Source: Bombyx mori
Lineage: Eukaryota; Arthropoda; Insecta; Lepidoptera; Bombycidae
Assembly: GCF_030269925.1 (NCBI RefSeq)
Contig: NC_085112.1
Coordinates: 10,913,501-10,977,500 of the forward strand
DNA length: 64,000 bases
Direction: 5' to 3'
In this document: positions 12,506-24,180 of the stretch, piece by piece
Layout of the letters: each line of letters begins with the position of its first letter
Position numbering within the stretch: the stretch's first letter is position 1
Notes under the pieces: generated by a model
What the model was told of the DNA's origin: nothing
Database searches by the model: none
The model's input: only the letters and a program-made list of their open reading frames with translations
Made by a program: the position numbers and the translations under genes

Positions 12506-12952
12506 ATTTTTAAATAAACCAACAAAAGATGATTCACTTATCTTAAAATCTAAACCCAAGATGACTCTTTGAATGGACACAGCTTCACTTATCAGCGTAA
12601 ATCAAAGGGTGGATACGGAAACGTTAGGAATAAACCGAGGTAACATGTAACGGGTTCGATGCTGTGATGCAATTTTATAAAATACCGCGGCGTCTAGTCT
12701 GCTATTAAATAGAATTCCTTTCAGTTACTGGAATCATTCTTATCGACAGGCACTATAAGGTTATTTTTTCTATGCATCACAATTCGTTATAGCATTTTAT
12801 AGTGAAATATTGTTTGAGTTAAATATTCAGTCTTACGCGTTACGTTACAAACAAAATTTGTGAACATATTTTTTATCTTATTGAGTTCCATTGAAACTAA
12901 TTACACTAAGATTTCAAGATTGAATCGGAATTTTAAAAATAATTTGTGCGAT

Positions 12953-13195
12953 ATTTTTTTTTGCTTAGGTGGCTGGACGAGCTCACAGCCCACCTGGTGT
13001 TAAGTGGTTACTGAAGCCCATAGACATCCACAACGTAAATGCGCCACCCGCCTTGAGATACAAGTTCTAAGGTCTCAAGTATAATTACAACGGCTGCCCC
13101 ACCCTTCAAACCGAAACCCATTACTGCTTCACGGCAGAAATAGGCAGGGTGGTGGTACCTACCCGTGTGGACTCACAAGAGGTCCTACCACCAGT
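12953..13195 (-). mobile_element. Abundant silkworm repeat, reversed
   Basis: TTTTTTTTGCTTAGGTGGCT to CCTACCACCAGTAAT; nearly full length. Confidence 0.85.
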
Positions 13196-13744
13196 AATAA
13201 TTACATAGATAGGTATATATAAATCTTCGAATTGAATTAATTTCGATATTGTAAATTCATAACTGTAAATTTAGGGTCTAAATGCGGTTTAATTCGAAAT
13301 ATACACAAATATATACATTCCTCTCTATTTATATTATAATAATATGTATTATTATACTCGTATTCTGTAATTTTTGATAATTTAATAACAACAAACCTGA
13401 ATTTGTTTAGATATTTTGTGTTCCAGCTTAATCTAAAAGAATTATTTTAACGCCCGTTGTCCTATAGAAGTTATTTATTGAAAGTTTCGCAGTTTAATCT
13501 TTCTAATTAACTTAACCTAATAGGTGTATGGCTCTAATAAAGAATAAAAAAAAAACAAAATTCTTTTTAAACTCATCGAAAACTTACGAGATCGATAACT
13601 GCGTCCGCTTAATCATAAATGTTATTTGGCAGCGCATCTCGCGGTCGTATGAGGTCGTGCACCCGTCACATGAATGCCTTTTTAATACGCTTCTATTAGC
13701 TTCAGACGTATGTATGTAACGCAATGTAACGGAATCTTTGAACA

Positions 13745-14060
13745 TGATTTTGACCCCCTTCAAAACGTCGGATTAACTCGAAATTTGGTATACTTATTAA
13801 GGACCGATGACAATTCAATATTTAACAATATTGAAATTGAAAAAAATATATTGAGAAGATTGAAATTCAACTAAAAAATGAAAAATAAATAATAGTTTAA
13901 AAAAAACTAACAAAATACGGTTTTAAAGAAAATCCAACTAAAAAATAGAAAATAAAGGCTTTTTTACAATAAAATCATTTTTTCTTACACTATTTTTAAT
14001 TCAAATTTATTAAAATTTATTTTCTATTTTTTTAAACTATTATTTATTTTTTAAGTATGG
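13745..14060. repeat. Foldback AT-rich repeat
   Basis: AAAAATAAATAATAGTTTAA near 13883 is repeated inverted as TTAAACTATTATTTATTTTT near 14033, with extra inverted similarity inside. Preceded by ACCCCCTTCAAAACGTCGGA. Probably a MITE; ends not defined. Confidence 0.5.
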
Positions 14061-14605
14061 AACACATTGCGTCATTACACTATGTAATTATTTGAGAGAG
14101 ATTTATAAATTGATTACGGCCTGTTCGTTTTTTCCCCTGTTACGTATGTATTGTACAAAAATCGAATGCTATTATTAACCTATTGATTCATTGAATATAA
14201 GTGACATATTTTTGAATTAATGCACAAAAAAAAACGAATAATGACTGCACAAGCTAGCTCGTAATTTCATTGGACTGTCAAAACCATTCATAAAAAATGT
14301 CTTTGCTTTTTGTCGTCAAATCCGATGGAAGCATTTTATAACGTTGCATTATTATAGCCCTACCAGAATTCAATAAGATTCTAAGAAACGATACGCTTAC
14401 ATGTAAGTTTACGATGCATCGAGCAAAAGGGATATAAAGTTTAATTTGCTTTTAAAAAAAAAAGTAAGAGTAAGATTTATGAATTATCGCATTGCTTTTG
14501 AAATTAACACACACGTGTAATCCGTCCTAAGCTATTTCGCAAATTTACACCTACACAACGTCGGTTATGCTTGAACATTTAATATCTATATCTATACTAA
14601 TATTA

Positions 14606-14814
14606 TCTATACTAATATTATAAAGAGGAAAGGTTTGTTTGTTTGTTTGTTTCGAATAGGCTCCGAAACTACTGGACCGATTTGAAAAACTCTTTTTCCA
14701 TTAGAAGCCGACATTGTCCCTGATGAACATAGGCTACTTTTTTAATTTTTTTTTTTTTTTTTTGTTTCATGTGTGAATTATTGTTTCCGAAGCGAAGCGA
14801 GGGCGGGTCGCTAG
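14606..14814 (+). mobile_element. Helitron-like element (family H2), complete
   Basis: Starts TCTATACTAATATTATAAAG, ends GAGGGCGGGTCGCTAG; other copies at 30041-30257 (reverse), 62050-62215 and a variant at 47181. Contains ACTACTGGACCGATTTGAAA, conserved between copies. Confidence 0.75.
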
Positions 14815-14817
14815 TTA

Positions 14818-15096
14818 GAGATAATAGCGTTCATCCATACTACCTGGAGCCACTGCGGTCATCTACAGTGCGTTTCCAGAGGTCGTTTTTGCCACGTACC
14901 ATCCGGCTATGGAATGAGCTCCCCTCCACGGTGTTTCCCGAGCGCTATGACATGTCCTTCTTCAAGCGAGGCTTGTGGAGAGTATTAAGCGGTAGGCAGC
15001 GGCTTGGCTCTGCCCCTGGCATTACTGAAGTCCATGGGCGACGGTAACCACTTACCATCAGGTGGGCCATATGCTCGTCTGCCTACAAGGGTTAAA
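14818..15096 (+). mobile_element. CR1-like LINE 3' end with RT C-terminus
   Basis: Encodes HPYYLEPLRSSTVRFQRSFL then LPRTIRLWNELPSTVFPERY and DMSFFKRGL, followed by the GGTAGGCAGCGGCTTGG 3' UTR and an A-rich tail. RLWNELP is typical of CR1/Jockey-type reverse transcriptase C-termini. Directly abuts the Helitron end. Confidence 0.8.
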
Positions 15097-15192
15097 AAAA
15101 AAATTTGTCGTCCATCAGTTTCATGCCTTCAAATACATATTGTAAAATGCGACTCATAGCATTTTTACATACTAATTCATACTAATTAAACA

Positions 15193-15425
15193 CTGGTGGT
15201 AGGACCTCGCGTGAGTCCACACGGGTAGGTACCACCGCCCCGCCTATTTCTGCCGTGAAGTAGTAATGCATTTCGGTTTGAAGGGTGGGGCAGCCGTTGT
15301 AACTATACTGAGACCTTAGAACTCACGTCTCAGGGTGGGTGGCGGTATTAGCGTTTTAGATGTCTATTTGCTCCAGTAACTACTTAACACCAGGTGGGCT
15401 GTGAGTTCGTCCACCTAACTAATAT
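15193..15425 (+). mobile_element. Abundant silkworm repeat
   Basis: CACTGGTGGTAGGACCTCGC to GTTCGTCCACCTAACTAAT; lacks the A tail and is followed closely by another LINE end. Confidence 0.8.
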
Positions 15426-15465
15426 CGGAATTATTCGAGATGATTCCTTCATCTCCTTTTTATCA

Positions 15466-15782
15466 TCGCACCTCCCGCCATCGGAGCAGAGTTCATCCAT
15501 ATTATCTGGAACCGCTGCGTTCATCGACAGTGCGTTTCCAAAGATCTTTTTTGCCACGTACCATCCGGCTTTGGAATGAACTCCCCTCCACGGTGTTTTC
15601 CGAGCGCTATGACATGTCCTTCTTCAAACGAGGCTTGCGGAGAGTTCTTTATGGTAGGCAGCGGCTTGGCTCTGCCCCTGGCATTGCTGACGTCCATGAG
15701 CGACGGTGACCACTTACCATCAGGTGGGCCGTAGGCTCGTCTGCCTACAAAGGCAATAAAAAAAAAAAAAAAAAAAAAAAAC
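15466..15782 (+). mobile_element. CR1-like LINE 3' end with RT C-terminus and long A tail
   Basis: Same C-terminal peptide and 3' UTR as 14818-15096, ending GGCAATAAAAAA with an A-run of more than 20. High similarity between the two copies suggests recent activity. Confidence 0.82.
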
Positions 15783-15789
15783 TAAGCAA

Positions 15790-18200
15790 TAAAAAAAACC
15801 ATGGCAAAGCAATTAACATAAGTTATTCGGCTTTTAAATTTAATCTAGTCACGCACTAGTAGTCTATCAATAAATCATATAATAATAATATTACATAAAG
15901 TAATATTTTGTTAAAGTTGCGTACGACTTTGAATTGCGGTAATCGAACAAGAAAGTTCTTAAACCTGAGCATTCGCATACAAATTTCACAATAACACTTC
16001 TTGTTTATTGGAATGTTTGTCGCGACACTTACTTTTCTATACCGTAACCGTTTCAAGGGTGTTTGGGTTCTGCTTTCGAGTCATGGTGATCGATGCACGA
16101 CCTCTACGAAGTTTACGATCTTGCAGAAACAGACGCTAGAACGTGAGATATACCCCTTCTTACTCCGTATCGACGCGTCGCTGTCGATTAAGCAGTTGGC
16201 ATAGGGATCAAGTCCGATTTATAACCCTAAATTTTGGATCCCCACCGTGTGTTAAGCTGGGGTATTGTCGAGAAAAACCTAAGAAAACTTCATATAGTTT
16301 ACCTATCTCGCTTCTTGCTAACGAGCCACTGGGAGTGGGAGACAGACGACCGTAATTCCTAAATTACGCTGGCCTTGATCCAGTGTGGTGTTCAGGTATT
16401 CCATGTTGACGGCATCGTTGAGGTGGACTTCGGATTGGCGTTCGGTGGAGGCAGGGTGGTGAGTAGATACGCATTCTTCCCGAAACTCATCTCCTTGTCC
16501 CAGACTACCTCGGATGGGTTCTGTCCTATCTGAGAGTTGGACGTGAGTGAGCGTCCGTTTACTCAATTTAGATCCTAGACGCTTCAAATACCGCCCCTAC
16601 GCATAGGCGCAAGTAAGGCGATTTTTATTCACGCAAAAAAACGCCATACCATTTCAGAGCACTTAACTTTTCACAGCTATATGAGCATAACGGCAGCCCA
16701 TTATTTGCGTTTTCTATTATTCGCTTAGCCATCTTTTATGTTTGATGAAGCTATGAACTTTCGTATGTTACAAAAAGCGGAAACGCGCTTCGTTCGTAAA
16801 GTGTTAATTTCATATAGCATTTGTCTGGAGTCGTTAAATCTCCGTGCTAATAACTGTTTGATTGAATCTCGGTTTAACATTGTGTGAGTGCGTATTGTTT
16901 CGAAATACACTTCGATCAACAATAGTAACTAGATAAAGGGATACGTACAAAATTAAAGCAAAAACTGTCCGCGTGAATATATACATTCGTTTACTAACAA
17001 ACGGAGAAAAAGGGTTTTGAAACACTTTTACTTTCAAACTAATAACAACTATGGCACCTAGTAATAAAGTCACAAATCTCCAAAACATTATCTAATACTT
17101 ACGATCATTCGTCACATAAAACGAGCAAAGCAATAAATTACTCCTGTCACTTACCAATAAAAAGACATATTTTAAACAACTTTTAATGTTAAATCAATCT
17201 TAAACCGCAATAAATAAAGTAACTTTTCCCTTAATTGCTCTGAGAACTAACATCGTTTTGCTTTATTTATTTTTGCTTCTTGAAATGCCGATTTCTATTT
17301 ACTACAGGAGGTAAGGGAGTCGCGCTTAACACTAAAATAATTTATTAATGAATTAAAGTAAAAGTTTAGTTGTTTACTTTTTATGTTTTGGAAATGTATG
17401 TTTGTTAGTATCTATACATTACTTATTATTTTATTGGCGTTACGTTTTTGTGTAATATATATTTTTAAGTTTTCGCGACCAGTGCACATTATAAAACAAC
17501 GTTTAAACGGTTTCAAGCGTGGTATTTTTATTACAATGTTTCGGCCACATTTCAGTAACCGTGAGCACGGAAGGCAAAGATGTCCAGTGTCAATAAGCGG
17601 AGTTCTTAGCTGGCTTATAAAAGTTATCTCTTGTTTCTCTGGCGACAATCGAGATCCATTCTGCACACGTGATTGCTAGGAAAGCTAAAATAAAAATGGA
17701 AAGCTAAGTATCTAATGAGAGTCAAACAAACAGACACAAAAGCAGCATTAACCAATTTTAACCAACTAATTTTGAAGTACTGCTAACAAATTTAAAAAAA
17801 TTATTACAACACAAATCTACTCCATGCATATGCTGTTCTGTTAAGCAAAAGTTTGTCCATGTGTTGGCCGAGCCTTGGCCAACATTTGTAGCGGTGGTTA
17901 AAAATCGGTAATTTTGTTCAAAATTTAATATTATTTATAAGTTTAAAGCTTACAATATAGTTTAAACTTCACGTACTTACCGAAAGTAAGATACTCCGGC
18001 CGTTAAATTGCTTTTTCGGGCCTTATTTTTGCAACTTTTGAATACACACTGCGGTATTGTGAGACGGGTTGACATTGGCTGTGTTTGAAGTGAACTAAAC
18101 AAAATAAGAGCTCACATTTCAAGTGCGCTGTTATTTGACGAGACGGATTTTATGCACCGACCCGAAATCTAGTTACTATTGTTGATCGAAGGAAATACAT
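15790..18200. other. No gene recognised; GC-richer unassigned patch 16040-16610
   Basis: 16040-16610 is more GC-rich than its surroundings and open in several frames (for example minus 16318-16587) but resembles nothing I know. The rest is AT-rich. No RNA gene or transposon end is evident. Confidence 0.4.
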
Positions 18201-18204
18201 TAAC

Positions 18205-18680
18205 ACTACCGTTTCATTGACAGCACTATATCTTGAAATTTACTTAAGTGTGTGTGACCGTTGTGTGTTGCCAATGATAGTATACGATAATGAGGCTTGG
18301 TCGCTGACAATGGACCTAAGAAGGCTCAAAGTCACTCAAACAGCAACGGAAACCGCTATGCTCGGAGTTTCTCTGGGAAATGGCCGCGAAAATGAATGGA
18401 GATTTGTAGAAAAACCAAGGTAACTGACAAAGCTCGAAGGATTGCGATATTGTAGTGGCAGTGGGTAGGATACATTGCTGGTAGAATAGATGGCTGCTGG
18501 GGCCAAAAAGTTCTCGAGTAGCGACCGCGTACCGGAAAGCGAAACGTGGATAAGCCTCCCACGAGATGAACCCATGACTTACTGAAAGTCACGGGAAACC
18601 ACTGGATGCACAAGATAAAAGCTATTATAGCGAACTTTGGGGGAGGCCTATGTCCAACAGTGGATGTCCGTGGGCCGACA
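18205..18680 (+). mobile_element. RTE-like LINE C-terminal remnant
   Basis: Decayed coding for CVLPMIVYDNEAWSLTMDLR and RLKVTQTATETAMLGVSL, then the CCAAAAAGTTCTCGAGTAGC and GGGGGAGGCCTATGTCCAAC landmarks. Frameshifted. Same family as 28970-29345 and 32118-32409. Confidence 0.8.
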
Positions 18681-19479
18681 TAGCCCGGTCGATGGAGGAT
18701 CAGAACGGGTTATGTCGAACTCCAAGATGACTACCGACCAAGACCCATCAATGACTCCCTCCTGACGTCTAATTCCGCCCGAGATGAACACAAGACAGGG
18801 TACGTAGAGTGATCGTGCGGTCAACAGTACAACTAGACGCGCAAACCTGGGCCAAAAAGTATTACAACCCGTCCTATCGAATATTCCAAGCTGAAGGGAC
18901 AACCTCGTGTAATAAAAATCGTCCTAATCCTATATATAATGAACAAATTCAAATTTTCTGAATACCGATGAAACTTGTGAGCTCATAAAGCTCACAAGGT
19001 GACAGCTGCAGCGAAACATATCATTAATTCCGAAACCATACATCGTCATTCCCATGCAAAAGAAACATGGATCTAGCGACTGAAGAAATGAATATCACAT
19101 TCAGGTCTTTAACAGTAAAAATCAAATATAAACAAATAACAAAAAAAATAAAAATAACGTAGATAATTTCTTGACAAATTAAATACTTAATAACCAACGC
19201 ATTCAAAATTTATGTTGTATGTAGCTATGAATATTCACGGCGCGGTTTGAACCGGGAACAAAAACCGCAGAAACTATAAACAATGGTCTGTACCATTACA
19301 ATAGAGAATACCGTGCTAAAATTATACATTTCGCCGCTCGATTCGTGCTCAAGTCTTTTAAACTGGCCGGTATTTTGAAAGAGTGGATGTTTATCTAAAT
19401 TTTCTTTTTAAAGTGATCGCCTTTTTATTTCTTTTCTTTATGTTTTCATACTTTTCCCCTGCTTATTCGTTGGTAGCCT

Positions 19480-19650
19480 AAGGGGCTTCTTCCAGCTACG
19501 CGCGGATGGGTAGGTGAGCTCACGGGCTCAATCTAAGAGAATATTTTAACAATAGCCCTAACAAGAGTAGTGCGTCGCAACTTCGTAGAATCTAACATCG
19601 GATCGGAATCCCGACCCACCGAGAATACTCAGCAAGAAACTTAGCGGGTT
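19480..19650 (-). mobile_element. SINE-B copy, reversed
   Basis: GTAGGTGAGCTCACGGGCTC, then AATCTAACATCGGATCGGAA and CAGCAAGAAACTTAGCGGGT; the reverse of the element at 19780-20047, so the two lie in opposite orientation about 130 bp apart. Confidence 0.7.
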
Positions 19651-19779
19651 AAAATTTCATTATACTAGATAGGTGAATGAGTTACAGAATTTGATTACCA
19701 TCACTCAGTTTGAGACCCGAAGTCAGAGCATCTGTTGTATAACAGCTATACAATACTTTAGATTTAAACGCATACTACC

Positions 19780-20047
19780 AATTCCGGTCATCGTTCTTGT
19801 TGAACCCGTCGCTTGCGACGAAGGGCTCGACAAGCAAATTAACCCTCAGACACAGCCCACTGAGTTTCTCGCCGGATCTTCTCAGCGGGTCGCGTTTCCG
19901 AGCCGGTGGTAGATTCTGCGAAGCACGGCTCTTGCTAGGGTTCGTGTTAGCAACGTCATCAGGTTTGAGCCCCGTGAGCTCACCTACTAGTTAAGGTTAC
20001 GCTGATATAGCCTCTCATGGCTCTCAGCTTAGGTAGGAAAAAAAAAC
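19780..20047 (+). mobile_element. SINE-B copy with A tail
   Basis: CCCGTCGCTTGCGACGAAGG, TGAGTTTCTCGCCGGATCTT, GGTAGATTCTGCGAAGCACG, GAGCTCACCTACTAG, ending AGGTAGGAAAAAAAA. Common moth interspersed repeat; my family label is descriptive. Confidence 0.75.
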
Positions 20048-22734
20048 AATTTGTAACTAATTTAGAAATAAATATACTTATAGTATAAGCCCCTGAGGCT
20101 GGGTTATGAAAAGAAACAGAGATGACAGCTAATCGAGACCGAAAATGAACTATATCAAATTTTAGACAGAGCAGCTTTAACGTAGGTTAAATCACAATTT
20201 CACTAGAATAATTTCCAATAATATCTGTAAATACAATCTAGTTTCTACGATTGTAAGTAAATCTTGCGACATATAATAGGATCATAGTAGACGGCGAACG
20301 TCCCACTAAACGTAATCTTTACTAATGCGGTTAACGGACTATTCTTTATGTCATCAAGGTTAGGTTTAATTCGATCTTAAATTGTGGCGTTCCGTACAAA
20401 ACTTGGATGCGGTTGGCGTACGTATATCTTCCTGAGTAATTACGATAGGGAAAACGAAATAGTATATACATATTTCGGCATAGAACAAATTTATTAATTC
20501 TTATAAAATTATTTTCACTGTTTATTTAAATGATAAGATGTTTATTAACTTGTAGCCGAAGACGACCACTGTGACATTGTTTTGATTGTTAAACAAGTAA
20601 GATGCTGTTTTGAATAATAATAAATATTAGGGTAATAATAATAAACAGGGTTATCGCTGTGACTTTATTATAAAAAGGCAGCACTTCGCCTGATAAGTGA
20701 CGTGGTCTCTGGATCGACCCCTAAACTTCCACATTCAAAAAGAGTCGTTTCCAAATTGAAATAAAACTGTCAGTTTGCCGTATTGTTGTGAGAATTAATG
20801 ATTGCTCGAGCGCTCATATATATATTGACATTCATTACAATGAATCCGATACTACTGAACTCAGACGCTGACGGCTAACCACCATCTAACCAGCTAACCA
20901 GAGCTAACATCTAACTACTAACCAGAAATTTTTTATATGAAAAAAAAAGTTGTTCATTTACCTGCATTATAAAATGTTTAAACAAGTATTGTATAGGTAT
21001 ATGTACTAATGTAATATTAAATTAGGTCATAAGTTCGAAGTGTCGGTTGCTTTCTATTACGAGTATATTACCCAACCTTCAAGATCAGAGCGCTACTATC
21101 TTCTTCGCGCCAGGAGTTGGCGTGATGGTTCCTTCCCGTTCGGGTATACTACGACCTATAATTAGTTGTTGATAGTTAATTATTTAGTTGTCTTTGGGTC
21201 GGTATTATAAAGTATTTGCAAACACAAATGGACACAAAGAAAGTTTTCATTTAAGACGAACACAAAATATAGAAAGAAGGAGAAAGTAACAAGAAATAGA
21301 CAGTCCAAGCAACACAGCAATAATTTAAAGGCGTAGTAAGAAAAGATAATACGGGATGCGCGCTCGCAAGTCAGATTTCGACTGGTGGCGGTGGATCGGT
21401 AAAAATGCGACGACCGGTTCGTCTATGCACCGATGTACTAGCGAAATATTATCGCCGCCGCTATACTGCAGTTATCGCCCGACTTTGCTTGTGAATTTAA
21501 TTTTGTTTAGTGTAAATAATGTTTTGTATGATTGTGTGATAAATCAATGTGTTGATATAAAATAAAGTATGTATGTGTTGTTGTGTAGTGTAATTATAAT
21601 AAAATATTATAAAATAAATAATGTGAGTCACCCACACGCACATTTATAAATTGAAATTACGATTTTTTTTTACCTTGTCTTAATCAAATTCTCTATTGAC
21701 CACATTTTGACTTACCTCCAACACAAAAGGAAAAACAGTAAACGACCAATAACTATAACTCAGCCCGAGGCAATGTTGTAGATCAAATTAAATCTTACAT
21801 CGATATGATGTTCAATATTACATGATTCATCAAAAATTTTAGTTCGATCATTCTATGAGATATTTCAAATCAAATTTGATTATGATGCGACAGCTATGAA
21901 GATTTTCTGATAAAAGTAATGTAAGCGTGCATTTACGCGTAAGCATTAACTGAACAAGGATGCCAGGTACTACGAGAATAGGAAACTCATTGTATTAGCC
22001 AGAGTCCTACTTACACAGGATAAAGCCTCGTAAAAAGCAACAGTCATTATATCGTTTCAAGAACAGGGCTGGGCTGAATTAAAGAATACTCATTCAATGA
22101 AAATGTATTTTGTAAGCTATTCAAACAAAATTTTCAATAAATCTCTAATATGACTTTTATCTATATGACGTCTCCCCTTTTGAAGCTTCCAAGCACAATT
22201 TAAGGCGTTTAGTCTCTTCTTAGCAGATTTTGTATCGTTAAAACATTAGACAACAATTGTGTTCTATCACTATGCTTCAAAACTATGATAAAATCATGTT
22301 ATTATACACCACGCAATGAACTTGCGATCAGAGACTATCAGAAAATTAAAGATGTATTCATTGTAAAGAAAATGAAAACAAAATTGCATTACAAACTACA
22401 ATTTAAAGTAATTTATAATGCCCGATCTGATATGCCAATGGCCATAAACATTCTTATGTAAGATCTAACAAGTAGATGGTTTACATCCGTTACTTTAATT
22501 TCTACACACCTCTAAGATTCAAACTATCATCCAGCAAAGACCGGTATCGTCATTTCGCTTCAAATTATTTATTGCTTGCACCACCCACCAGCTTTTATAC
22601 GCTACTTTTAACATTTTCTTATGATTTACTATTGGATAATCTATATTTAATGTCATTTCCAGTGTTAGATTTATAATATTTAAGGCTACGTTTGCAACGT
22701 TGTTATTTTAACCTCCGTTAGAATCTCTTTTTGA
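20048..22734. other. No gene recognised; CpG-rich patch 21350-21490
   Basis: Mostly AT-rich. At 21350-21490 a short CpG-rich patch (GATGCGCGCTCGCAAGTC, GCGACGACCGGTTCG) is followed by an AT-rich stretch with AATAAA words. It could be a retroelement end or an upstream exon of the cadherin gene; neither can be decided. Confidence 0.35.
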
Positions 22735-23045
22735 ACCTGTGTCCATCTAATTCTTAGTGTAGGTCTTTCCATATGCCTTTCGCATCCTGTCCTTACCAGC
22801 TATTTTGACTAGGTTTATCTGTCCACTTCATTAGTTGTCTGTTCAAGCTACGACGTCCAGTATGAGGTGGAGACCTCGTCCAATCCTTTTTCAATACTTT
22901 CAATCAATTTAATTCAAGTCCAATACTTTTGTGCCCCACTGATTGTCAGTGCGATGACATGTGTGGCCGGCCCACTTCCAATTTCTCCGATTTCTGCATT
23001 GTGCGTCCTATCCCGTAAAGAAATGTCCAACATAACCGTTAGAAT
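22735..23045 (-). mobile_element. RTE-like LINE C-terminal remnant, reversed
   Basis: On the minus strand reads WAGHTCHRTDNQWGTKVLD, a decayed form of the WAGIICRRTDDRWSRRALEW block at 32118. Frameshifts present. Confidence 0.7.
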
Positions 23046-24088
23046 AATAGTTGCTAATTTTACGATTGTTAAGGGCGCTTAAGCAATGTCCTTCATAAAC
23101 TTCATGGATTACTTTACCTTTGTATTGGACGCTGTAACTTAGATGAAATAACGTTATCTAGACTAAGACTATCATAAATTCGCTTTAAGTTCAGCTGTTG
23201 TGGTGCGAGATCCATGACTTGGGTTTTGTAATAATATTTATTATCTTTACGTTGCGTCCGCGTTCCACCAGGCCGCAATAAGGAGTCTAAGAAAAGCTAC
23301 AATTGGTACAAAAATGATGGATTGAGGTAATTTGTTTTCATGTTCGGTTAGCAATATATCTATTGAAGATTGAGGACAATATTTTTATATTGGGTATCTT
23401 ACTGAATACATACGTAATTGGATTATTTTTATGGATTCAGTTATACTTAATTGTACTAATATTTTAACTATAGGGAAATAAATAATTATAGAGACACTAA
23501 ACTTTCTCTATAGTTTTGACCGTGTAAAATTTGTAATTTAGAAAGAATTAAACCTGCATTTTCCTTGGATAAAAAACAGTTTATTGGATCAGTCTAGTCT
23601 GTGAACTAAAAAGTCGATTTGTAGATTAGTCATTAAAACCACTGTATGCCTTTTCTTGCGTCGGTTATTTTATGATAAAAAGTATGTTATGTTTGTTTAG
23701 GTTGTGTAGGATCGTAATCTTCCAAATTCGTTAAGTTAGTTTTGCGTAATTCAGTTACATACAAACTTTCATAATTATTTATAATGTTAATGTATGTATA
23801 TTTCACATAGCACTTATTACAAAGGCCATGGCAACTGTGTGCAAACAAAATAAGCTTATGTTCCTCCTTTGTAAATAAAATATATATTTTATAATAATTA
23901 ATATTACCATTAACATAATCACAGGGATTAAATAAACAAAAACATCATTTCTTTTTAATATATGACGTTCTACAATTTTAAGAGACTCACGGATTATCCG
24001 TAACATTGTATAATCGATTGCAGATTAACCTGTAACTCAACCAGTCCTATGAAACTGTTTAATAAATGTTTTTTTCTTTTTGTTACAG
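23046..24088. other. No gene recognised upstream of the first coding exon
   Basis: AT-rich sequence directly before the exon 1 acceptor. No promoter or 5' exon can be named with confidence. Confidence 0.45.
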
Positions 24089-24092
24089 TGAG

Positions 24093-24180
24093 ATGCCGCG
24101 GTGGAGTGCGCTGATCCGGCATGGACAAACATCGATATGGCTTTTCCTATGCCTGGTTTATCTGGTCATCGCCACTCCCG
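24093..24180 (+). CDS. Cad99C: Cad99C coding exon 1: start codon and signal peptide
   Basis: The exon begins at 24089 after a pyrimidine-rich TTACAG acceptor, leaving 4 nt of 5' UTR (TGAG) before the ATG at 24093. It encodes residues 1-29: a short basic start (MPRW...RH), then a hydrophobic core (IWLFLCLVYLVIA) followed by TPG, a typical secretory signal. Donor GTAAGA at 24181; the last codon is split after 1 nt. The acceptor means at least one non-coding exon lies upstream. Confidence 0.87.
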
